Position numbers and translations under genes: made by a program. Under the pieces are notes generated by a model. The model saw nothing but the letters and a program-made list of their open reading frames with translations. It was not told the DNA's origin and made no database searches. A DNA stretch of 5,281 bases, from positions 1 to 5,281 of the forward strand of contig RGMU01000123.1 in assembly GCA_010021705.1 (NCBI GenBank). Reading direction: 5' to 3'. This document shows positions 1 through 5,281 of this stretch, one piece after another. Within the stretch, counting starts at the first letter, position 1. The number at the start of each line of letters is the position of its first letter. Source of the stretch: Chitinophagia bacterium. GTDB taxonomy: Bacteria > Bacteroidota > Bacteroidia > Chitinophagales > Chitinophagaceae.

Positions 1-22
1 GTCAGATGTGTATAAGAGACAG
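1..22 (+). other. Nextera/Tn5 sequencing adapter remnant (artefact)
   Basis: Bases 4-22 read AGATGTGTATAAGAGACAG, exactly the 19-bp Tn5 mosaic end used in Illumina Nextera libraries. The preceding GTC matches the last bases of the read-1 side adapter; the other Nextera adapter has CGG there. This is library sequence left on the contig end, not part of the organism's DNA. The genomic sequence starts at about base 23. The frame of the neighbouring receptor gene happens to read through it, so an automatic gene call may wrongly include up to seven adapter-derived codons. Confidence 0.97.
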
Positions 23-885
23 GTGTGTAAACCACTTACCTCCACGCCATATTTAATTTGGCTATAGTGTGGTAAAAAATAAGTAAAATTGATGGCAGTT
101 TCAAAGCCATTGATTTTACTGTTGCTTGGCACTGTATCTGATACCGTACCTACTTGTGAAAGCCCAATATCATAATTAGAAAAAGCAAACTTACCGTCAA
201 TAAGGGCTGCCGTGCTTGATGGAGATACTACAAAAGAAGCACCTGCTCCTTGCGTTTTCCAATGGTAGTTACCGCCTTGTTTATTGGTATTTTCGTTGTA
301 AAGGCTGGCATTATCGTCAAAGTTAAATCCAAATAGGTTTAGCTTGCTACCGTTGTCGCCATTAAAAGTTATTTTACCATAAGCATCTGTAAACGAGTAA
401 GGAAGACCATTCTTGAAGGTTTCACCAAAGCCGCTGTAAATAGACTTTGAGGTTTGGTCTAAATAGCTTGTTTTGGCAGTTACAAGGAAGGTAATACCCG
501 CATTACTCTCTTTTTTAGCCAGAATAGGACCTTCCAATAAACCACGTGCCATAATGGGAGATACTGAAGCCACGCCTGAAATATTGTTTTTATTACCGTC
601 TTTATAGTGCACATCTACAATGGCTGAAGTTCTGTTGCCATATTGCGCACCAAAGCCGGCAGTATATACATCTACACTCCTCACGGCTTCGGTTTCAAAT
701 ACGGAGAATAAACCGATGGAGTGAAAGGGGTTATATATCGTAACACCGTCTAAGTAAATGCCCGTTTGCGCGGGAGAACCACCCCTAATGTAAAGCTGCC
801 CGCCCTGGTCTCCGGTAAATACCACACCGGGTATAATTTGGAGCGATTGGGCTAAATCAGGTTCGCCGCCTACGCTGGGTAGTTT
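23..885 (-). CDS. TonB-dependent receptor, plug and first barrel part (downstream piece of a frameshifted gene; 3' end missing)
   Basis: This frame is open for 287 codons, from just after a TGA at 886-888 down to the contig end. It continues the receptor that begins at 1300. It opens with KLPSVGGEPDLAQSLQIIPG, then GGQLYIRGGSP, a YLDGVTIYNPFHSIGLFSVF stretch and GAQYGNRTSAIVDV. These are the classic blocks of a Bacteroidota TonB plug domain (Pfam Plug type): the RGG turn, the LDG loop and the YG.R segment that ends the plug. The remaining ~190 residues alternate polar and aromatic/hydrophobic residues with YG-containing strands, as expected of outer-membrane beta-barrel strands; the last readable part is QIKYGVEVSGLHT. 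Receptors of this class are usually some 750-900 residues, so roughly half the barrel is beyond the contig end. The family moves siderophores, vitamins, peptides or glycans through the outer membrane using TonB energy; the substrate cannot be read here. The plug is not of the SusC type with its typical ALQGRVAGV block, and no SusD-like partner is visible. The lack of an internal start and the perfect fit to the upstream piece make this one gene with a frame break at about 880-889, not two genes. Confidence 0.9.
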
Positions 886-1300
886 TCATTTCTACGGGGG
901 TAATTTTTGTAACACCGGTATTGATGCGGGTGGTTTTTTCCGTTTTTCTACCTGAAACCACAAACGTAGTTAGCTCTTTTTCTTTGCTACTAACATATAT
1001 TTTTTTGGGAATAATGGCATCAGGCAGCACATTTACTGTAGTAGTGCTGCTATCATAGCCCAATGCTACGGTAATCAACGTATAAGTACCCGATGGTAAT
1101 GATAGTGAAAAATAACCGTTTACGTCTGTTTGCACGCCTATTTTAGAGTCGGCTACCAATACAGAGGAGTAAATTAAGGGTTCGCCGGTTTTTTTGTCAT
1201 ACACAAAGCCTTTAATTGTTCCATTTTGAGCCGATGCCCAAAGCGGAAAAAGTAGTAAAAGGCATAATAAGGGCTTAAAAAGTATAGTTATTTTGTTCAT
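857..1300 (-). CDS. TonB-dependent receptor, N-terminal part (signal peptide + carboxypeptidase-like regulatory domain), truncated by a frameshift
   Basis: Starting at the ATG at 1298-1300, the product begins MNKITILFKPLLCLLLLFPL and ends its signal peptide at WASA|QNG (residues ~1-24, SPase I type). Residues ~27-105 form a carboxypeptidase-regulatory-like beta-sandwich: GTIKGFVYDKKTGEPL, TDVNGYFSLSLPSGTYTL, then VALGY. This is the usual N-terminal extension of Bacteroidota TonB receptors. Residues ~115-140 (VVSGRKTEKTTRINTGVTKI) are the TonB-box-like linker into the plug. After MKT at residues 138-140 the frame breaks: the next residues TQRRRRT do not fit the family and a TGA follows at 857-859. 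One frame over, the expected LPSVGGEPDLAQ begins at once. The start at 1300 is preferred over the in-frame ATG at 1384. Only the shorter start gives a signal peptide at the N-terminus, and the longer one lies upstream of the promoter at 1350-1357. No Shine-Dalgarno is present; the leader is A/T-rich, normal for this phylum. Intact, the protein would sit in the outer membrane. Confidence 0.88.
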   Translation of the reverse strand: MNKITILFKPLLCLLLLFPLWASAQNGTIKGFVYDKKTGEPLIYSSVLVADSKIGVQTDVNGYFSLSLPSGTYTLITVALGYDSSTTTVNVLPDAIIPKKIYVSSKEKELTTFVVSGRKTEKTTRINTGVTKITPVEMKTTQRRRRT

Positions 1301-1349
1301 ACGAAAAAATTGCCGGCTTTGGTTGGTATTATAAATAGCTTTAAGCCCG

Positions 1350-1357
1350 CAAAGGTA
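1350..1357 (-). promoter_or_regulatory. Bacteroidota-type -7 promoter element for the TonB receptor gene
   Basis: Read on the minus strand, these bases are TACCTTTG followed by C. That is a full match to the TAnnTTTG -7 consensus recognised by the Bacteroidota primary sigma factor. Transcription would start a few bases downstream (around 1343-1346), giving a 5' leader of about 45 bases to the ATG at 1300. A clear -33 TTTG box is not visible at the usual ~19-base spacing (TTAA is found there). The AT-rich stretch further upstream (1390-1440) could assist. The site supports the shorter start of the receptor and its separate transcription from the peptidase gene. Confidence 0.6.
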
Positions 1358-1451
1358 ACTTCTTAGCGCGCATTGTTTAACCACTATTTGCTAACACCAA
1401 TATAAAATCGTTATCAATAAAATGTTATAAATTAAATAGAAAGAACGGTAA

Positions 1452-1468
1452 CAAGCGTCAATAGCTTG
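1452..1468 (-). terminator. Weak hairpin after the M13 peptidase gene, possible terminator
   Basis: The arms CAAGC and GCTTG (5 bp) flank a 7-base loop, 18 bases past the peptidase stop codon. Downstream on the minus strand come T-rich but broken runs (TTACCGTTCTTTCTATTT) rather than a clean U-tract. Position is right for a terminator, but the stem is short, so this is a weak call. Confidence 0.25.
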
Positions 1469-1486
1469 GGTTGAGGGCAAAACTGC

Positions 1487-3541
1487 CTACCAAAGGTGCA
1501 CCCTCATGCTATCGGGTATGTACATTTTGTCTGTTGGCTTAATGGAAAACGCAGTATAAAAGTCAGGTATATTAGGAAAAATACCATTTACCCTGTACTT
1601 GGCAGGTGAGTGCACATCTACTAACAGTTGGTTGGCTAAACGTTCAGGGCGTTGCTCTAACAGCCAGCCTAAGCTATATCCCAAAAAGAAGCGTTGCAGG
1701 GGTGTAAGTCCGCTAATTTTTTCTCGCTTTTTGTAGGTATCGGTTTGTTTAAAAGCGTCCAAGCCTATTAATACACCGCCTAAATCGGCAAGGTTTTCGC
1801 CTAATGTAGCTTCGCCGTTTATATGCATGGTGTCTATGGGTATAATGCCGTTAAACTGCTTTACCAACACTTGCGCTCTTTTCACAAACTCTACCGAGTC
1901 TTGCGGCACCCACCAATTATGTAAATTCCCCTTTTCGTCATATTTGCGCCCCTCATCGTCAAAGCCATGCGTAATTTCATGCCCCACTGTGCTGGCTGCG
2001 GTATAGCCATATACTAAGGCATCGTCAAGCTCTTCGTCTTTGTAGCCCGGTACGCTCATCATGGCTGCGGGTAGTACTATCTCATTGTTTGAAGGGTTGT
2101 AGTAGGCATTATACGTTTGCGGGGTCATGTCCCATTCGGTACGGTTAACCGGTTTGCCTAATTTGTTTAATTGATAATTATTAAACCATTGTGATGCCCG
2201 AATCATGTTTAGTACCAATGGTCCGCGGTCTATTTTCAAGCTGCTATAGTCGCGCCAGTGTTCGGGGTAGCCTACTTTATAGGTAATGCTTTCTAATTTA
2301 TTAATGGCTTTTTGTTTGGTTTCGCTGCTCATCCATGTAAGCTGCTGCATACGGGTTTTATAAGCATTTTTTACATTCACCACAAGCGTTTCATAGCGTT
2401 TTTTAGCATTTTGGCTAAAGTATTCTTTTACAAACAGCTTGCCTACGGCTTCACCCATGGCACTATGTTCATATTCTAAAGCACGCCTCCAGCGGGGGCG
2501 GGGTTGCTCTTGACCACGTAATGTTTTTCTGTAAAAACCAAATGACTCATTGAAAAAGGCAGTGCTTAGATATTCTGAAAGGCTGTTCACTAAGTGAAAG
2601 CTAAGGTAGTCTTTCAAAACCGGCAGTGGGGTAGTGTTTACCAATTTATCTAAGGTAGTGTAAAACTCGGGCTGCCCTACAATTACGCTATCTAAATTTT
2701 TCACCCCAATAGTTTGCAGGCATAGCGTCCAGTTGGTTTTTGGGGCTATGCTATTGAGGTTTATAATGGCTATTTTATTGTAGTTTTTATAAGGCTCGCG
2801 CAGGTCTTCTAATTTCCTACTTGCTTTTGCTAAAGCGGTTTCAAACTTTAAAACTTCAGTAGCTTTTTTTTCGGCTTGCACACTGTCCACACCGCACAGT
2901 ATAAACGTTTTGGCAATATGCTTTAGGTAGGCAGTTCTAATACCCACAGTGCGGGCATCGGTTTTCAGGTAGTAATCACGATTAGGCATTCCTAAACCGC
3001 CTTGGTTCATGTAATAGGCTTCCATTTCGCTATTCTTTGCGTCTTGCGAAACCCCTTCTTCAAAAAATGCACCTATACCAAAGGCGTGCATGTGTGCTGC
3101 TTGCAACATCACTTCTTCGGCACTTTTCAGGGCGTTAATACGGTCAAGCTCCGGCTGCAATGGTTTTACGCCCATGCCCTCAATACCTGCCGAGTCCATA
3201 GCACTATGCCAAAAGTCGCCCACTTGTTGCTCTACACCCGAAGTGGCTGCCTTTTTTTCCATCTCTTCATTAATTTGCCTTAGTTTTTCGCTAAGTTCGC
3301 GTTGCACAAGCTCGCCAATGCCATAAGACGTTTCATCGCTTGGAATGGGGTTTTTCTTAAACCAACCACCATTGGCATACTGAAAAAAGTCAGTGGCAGG
3401 TGAAGTTGTGCTGTCTGTATGGCTCGCTAATACATCGGGTTTTGCATTGGAGGTTGCCATTGCCGGTGAAGCCGGACCGTTACAGCTTTGGCATAATATT
3501 ATAGCAGCTACGCTTAAAAGACTACTGATGATTACTCTCAT
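1487..3541 (-). CDS. M13-family zinc metallopeptidase (neprilysin/PepO-like), predicted lipoprotein
   Basis: The gene is complete at 684 residues, usual for bacterial M13 peptidases. These are gluzincin endopeptidases that cut oligopeptides inside a closed two-lobed chamber, here on the outer side of the inner membrane. The zinc site is HEITH at 521-525: H521 and H525 bind zinc and E522 is catalytic. The third ligand is E582 in GENLADLGG, with D586 completing the ExxxD motif. Substrate-binding NAYY is at 478-481, followed by NPSNNEIVLPAAMM. The HSPAKYR block at 644-650 supplies the His and Arg equivalent to neprilysin H711 and R717. The N-terminal M13 domain (about 50-430) shows DFFQYANGGW, a PNRDYYL segment and RPRWRRALE at 349-357. 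The protein ends in VHLW, lacking the Cys of the mammalian CxxW end. The N-terminus has an R, a hydrophobic run, then LCQSC at 16-20 and N21: a lipoprotein signal with C20 as likely lipidated Cys. The -3 residue is Cys rather than Leu/Val/Ile, so the lipobox is imperfect. No acidic surface-export signal follows C20, so a periplasm-facing location is more likely. No Shine-Dalgarno precedes the start. The family call is firm; the natural substrate is unknown. Confidence 0.95.
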   Translation of the reverse strand: MRVIISSLLSVAAIILCQSCNGPASPAMATSNAKPDVLASHTDSTTSPATDFFQYANGGWFKKNPIPSDETSYGIGELVQRELSEKLRQINEEMEKKAATSGVEQQVGDFWHSAMDSAGIEGMGVKPLQPELDRINALKSAEEVMLQAAHMHAFGIGAFFEEGVSQDAKNSEMEAYYMNQGGLGMPNRDYYLKTDARTVGIRTAYLKHIAKTFILCGVDSVQAEKKATEVLKFETALAKASRKLEDLREPYKNYNKIAIINLNSIAPKTNWTLCLQTIGVKNLDSVIVGQPEFYTTLDKLVNTTPLPVLKDYLSFHLVNSLSEYLSTAFFNESFGFYRKTLRGQEQPRPRWRRALEYEHSAMGEAVGKLFVKEYFSQNAKKRYETLVVNVKNAYKTRMQQLTWMSSETKQKAINKLESITYKVGYPEHWRDYSSLKIDRGPLVLNMIRASQWFNNYQLNKLGKPVNRTEWDMTPQTYNAYYNPSNNEIVLPAAMMSVPGYKDEELDDALVYGYTAASTVGHEITHGFDDEGRKYDEKGNLHNWWVPQDSVEFVKRAQVLVKQFNGIIPIDTMHINGEATLGENLADLGGVLIGLDAFKQTDTYKKREKISGLTPLQRFFLGYSLGWLLEQRPERLANQLLVDVHSPAKYRVNGIFPNIPDFYTAFSIKPTDKMYIPDSMRVHLW

Positions 3542-3747
3542 GAAGTAAATTTTGAGTAAATGTATAAACCTTTAACGGATAATTTACTTGGCATTAGTAA
3601 GAACATTGCTCTAAGTATTATTTTTTCATTAATTTAGTGCTTTTATCTATGAGTGTATAGCTATGTTATCCCCAATGTTATGTACATTAGCTTACCTTTT
3701 CATGGAGTTACCCCATTTAAGTAGGCAAATTCACACAAATATACAAC
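3542..3747. other. Divergent intergenic region between the M13 peptidase and the PAS sensor gene
   Basis: This AT-rich 206-base region must hold the promoters of both outward-facing genes. On the plus strand the best -7 candidate is TACCTTTT at 3693-3700. On the minus strand no convincing site was found close to the peptidase start. Two 8-bp palindromes (ATAGCTAT at 3657-3664 and ATGTACAT at 3680-3687) and a 7-bp direct repeat (ATGTTAT at 3663-3669 and 3675-3681) cluster just upstream of the plus-strand candidate. No coding ORF or RNA gene is seen. Confidence 0.6.
3693..3700 (+). promoter_or_regulatory. Candidate -7 promoter element for the PAS sensor gene
   Basis: TACCTTTT matches the Bacteroidota TAnnTTTG -7 consensus except for the last base. 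It sits 47 bases before the ATG at 3748, a leader length like that predicted for the receptor gene. No TTTG -33 box is present at the expected spacing. Because the consensus is short and the region AT-rich, a chance match is quite possible. Confidence 0.3.
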
Positions 3748-5281
3748 ATGAATCAAGGCAATGCTGTTGAGACATTTCCCTCTCCCATTGAAGCTGATAG
3801 CCAAAATCAGTTCAAGGAATTAATAGAAATTATAGCCCAAAGCGTTAAATGCGAATACGCCCTATGTATAGGGCATGAATTTCCTTTACCGTCCTTTTTG
3901 GCAACTGCAAAATGCCCGGAAGAGTTAATTTTGGCTTACAAAGCCCGTAATTACCAAAGCATTGCAGAGAATTTACCAATAAATGATGAGACACTTCCGT
4001 GCCCTTATATCATAAAAAAGATATATAGTGCTGAACAACAACTGATAGCTACATTGGTGCTTATTAAGCCTGCCGATGCTAATTTTATTGTAAGCTCCAA
4101 TTCGTTTGTTAATTTATTTTGCAAGCATATTGAGTTATTGCATGAAAATAGCGTGTTGAGGGGGGAAGGAAAAAAGCTTCACCTAGATTATAATACTTTA
4201 AACCGCAAATATGAACTGATTGTAAAAGCCTTTATTAAGCCTTGTATTGTTATTTCTACATCTCTTCATATTATTGCGTTTAATAGCATTGCAGCTACAT
4301 TATATAAACATGCTTTAAACCTTACTTTGAAGGAGGGAGAAGACTTTATAAAATATGTGGTTCCGGGAAGGTTACAAAGCTTTATGGATAATATGAAGGC
4401 TGTAATATCAGGGAATGAGAAAAGCAGAGAGCTACAGTTTTTAGACCCTTACTTTAATAAATGGTGGATGATTGTCTATACTCCCATAATGGGTAGCGAT
4501 AATCAAATAGAGGCAATTTCTATTTTCTTTAGAAATATTACCAACGAAAAGTTTGTAGAAAAACAATTTGAAGAGATAAGCGATGTGGCGCGCGTAGGCG
4601 GATGGGAATATGATATTAAGAATAAGTCTTTATATTTAACCCAAGTAGCCAAAGAAAACTTTGGCATTGATAAACAAAATCATCCTTCGCTGTCAGAGGT
4701 TTACGGCTATTTTTATTCTACTGCATCAAAGCACGTTATCAAATCCGCATTTACGTCTTTAATAAAGCATGGAAAAGAATTTGATGAAGAACTGCAAATT
4801 GTAAAATCCAACGGAGAGGTGATATGGGTGCGCATTAAGGCAAAAGCAGAAATATTTAACGATAAACCTACGCGTGCTTATGGCACTTTTCAAGATATAG
4901 ACTCCAAAAGGTTGATTTATGAAGAGTTGCTGCACAATCAGCTTTATTTAAAGTCGCTATTTGAATACAACCCTTATGCTATATTCTCGCTTAATATGGA
5001 CGGGAAGTTCATCAACGCCAATCAAAGCATGGCAGAGTTGGCGGGCACTACAGTAGAAAATCTGCTAAAACAAAACGATTACACCCATTTTTTTGAAAAA
5101 AGCGAACTCCCAAAATTACATCAAAATTTTATTAAAGTAAAGAAAAAAGACCCTATTAGCTTTGAAACCACAGCGGTAACCTATAAAGGAGCAGTAAAAT
5201 ACATAAACCTCACCTTTGTTCCTATTATCATTAACAATGATATAGAAGCGGTGTATGGAATAGCCCGCGATATTACCGAAA
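3748..5281 (+). CDS. Multi-PAS sensory protein, probably a histidine kinase (5' part; 3' end outside the window)
   Basis: The frame is open for 511 codons with no stop before the window end. ATG 3748 is the first start after the in-frame TAA at 3718-3720; no Shine-Dalgarno is seen. Residues ~18-130 resemble a GAF domain: a helix FKELIEIIAQSV, then TLPCPYIIKKIYSAEQQLIA and TLVLIKP as the late strands, followed by a connecting helix. PAS 1 is about 150-268, with VISTSLHIIAFNS and the closing IFFRNITNEK. PAS 2 is about 272-388, a PAS_3-type fold with VGGWEYDIKNKSLYLT and the PAC-like block NGEVIWVRIKAKAEI, ending GTFQDIDSKR. PAS 3 is about 397-511, with LFEYNPYAIFSLNMDGKFIN and the closing GIARDITE. 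No signal peptide or membrane span is visible, so it should be cytoplasmic and sense an internal or diffusible cue; no heme- or flavin-binding residue pattern is evident. In Bacteroidota such arrays usually precede a HisKA/HATPase_c kinase core, sometimes with a receiver; a GGDEF or other output is possible but less common. The output domain lies beyond base 5281, so the enzyme activity is inference. It is divergent from the peptidase gene. Confidence 0.88.
   Translation, partial: MNQGNAVETFPSPIEADSQNQFKELIEIIAQSVKCEYALCIGHEFPLPSFLATAKCPEELILAYKARNYQSIAENLPINDETLPCPYIIKKIYSAEQQLIATLVLIKPADANFIVSSNSFVNLFCKHIELLHENSVLRGEGKKLHLDYNTLNRKYELIVKAFIKPCIVISTSLHIIAFNSIAATLYKHALNLTLKEGEDFIKYVVPGRLQSFMDNMKAVISGNEKSRELQFLDPYFNKWWMIVYTPIMGSDNQIEAISIFFRNITNEKFVEKQFEEISDVARVGGWEYDIKNKSLYLTQVAKENFGIDKQNHPSLSEVYGYFYSTASKHVIKSAFTSLIKHGKEFDEELQIVKSNGEVIWVRIKAKAEIFNDKPTRAYGTFQDIDSKRLIYEELLHNQLYLKSLFEYNPYAIFSLNMDGKFINANQSMAELAGTTVENLLKQNDYTHFFEKSELPKLHQNFIKVKKKDPISFETTAVTYKGAVKYINLTFVPIIINNDIEAVYGIARDITE

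Larger units (their letters stand above)
1301..1486. other. Intergenic gap between the M13 peptidase and the TonB receptor
   Basis: This 186-base non-coding stretch lies between two genes on the minus strand. It contains the weak hairpin just after the peptidase, an AT-rich middle (about 1390-1440) and the TACCTTTG promoter element. No small gene, RNA gene or riboswitch-like fold is apparent to me. The gap and the dedicated promoter argue against tight operon coupling, although read-through from the peptidase cannot be excluded because the hairpin is weak. Confidence 0.6.

Noticed and set aside
4..22. Tn5 transposon end as evidence of a natural mobile element
   Set aside because: This is the engineered mosaic end preceded by the GTC of the Illumina adapter, at the very end of the contig. 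No transposase or target duplication is present, so it is library sequence.
883..886. Four-T run at the frameshift as a phase-variation switch
   Set aside because: Slip-strand phase variation usually needs a much longer homopolymer or repeat. Four bases are too few, and error at a poorly covered contig end is the simpler explanation.
1301..1384. N-terminal extension of the receptor starting at ATG 1384
   Set aside because: It would place the signal peptide 28 residues inside the protein and start translation upstream of the TACCTTTG promoter element.
3002..3283. Plus-strand ORF of 93 codons
   Set aside because: It lies wholly antisense inside the M13 peptidase, whose catalytic family match is certain. 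Its translation is low-complexity Cys/His/Phe-rich with no domain, so it is a shadow.
3090..3326. Plus-strand ORF of 78 codons
   Set aside because: It is antisense to the same peptidase and overlaps the other shadow in a different frame. It is Ser/Cys-rich with no recognisable features and no promoter or ribosome-binding context.
3557..3564. Minus-strand TACATTTA as a closer peptidase promoter
   Set aside because: It has one mismatch to the -7 consensus and no -33 box. It would leave only about ten bases of leader.
3736..3743. Minus-strand TATATTTG, a full TAnnTTTG match, as promoter of the M13 peptidase
   Set aside because: It would give a leader of nearly 190 bases and lies against the start of the divergent gene, with no -33 box at the right spacing. 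It is not impossible, but too weak to annotate.

Overview
The window looks like one end of an assembled contig from a member of the Bacteroidota (Bacteroidetes). Three things point there. The outer-membrane receptor has a carboxypeptidase-regulatory-like domain in front of its TonB plug. The genes start without Shine-Dalgarno sequences, behind A/T-rich leaders. A perfect TAnnTTTG-type -7 promoter element lies in front of the receptor. The chromosome is AT-rich. The protein style would fit Chitinophagales/Sphingobacteriales-like lineages, but I cannot place it more closely by reading alone.

Layout: bases 1-22 are not genomic; they are the end of an Illumina Nextera (Tn5) read-1 adapter. Bases 23-1300 (minus strand) hold the N-terminal half or so of a TonB-dependent receptor: signal peptide, carboxypeptidase-like domain, plug and first barrel strands. 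A frameshift at about 880-889 interrupts it, and it runs off the contig at the adapter. Bases 1301-1486 are a 186-base gap with the receptor's promoter and a weak hairpin after the upstream gene. Bases 1487-3541 (minus) are a complete M13-family (neprilysin/PepO-like) zinc metallopeptidase, predicted to be a lipoprotein. Bases 3542-3747 are a 206-base divergent intergenic region. From 3748 to the end (plus) there is an open reading frame of 511 codons with no stop in the window. It encodes the sensory half of a cytoplasmic signalling protein: a GAF-like segment, then three PAS domains. Its output domain lies outside.

Working together: the peptidase and the receptor are on the same strand, and both would act in the cell envelope (peptide cleavage on the periplasmic side, TonB-driven uptake through the outer membrane). 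The receptor has its own promoter, so a functional link is only a guess from neighbourhood. The sensor gene is divergently transcribed from the peptidase, and nothing in the sequence ties it to them. I found no mobile element, CRISPR array, RNA gene or convincing new system. The most useful observations are the adapter remnant and the receptor frameshift, both of which bear on the reliability of this contig end.
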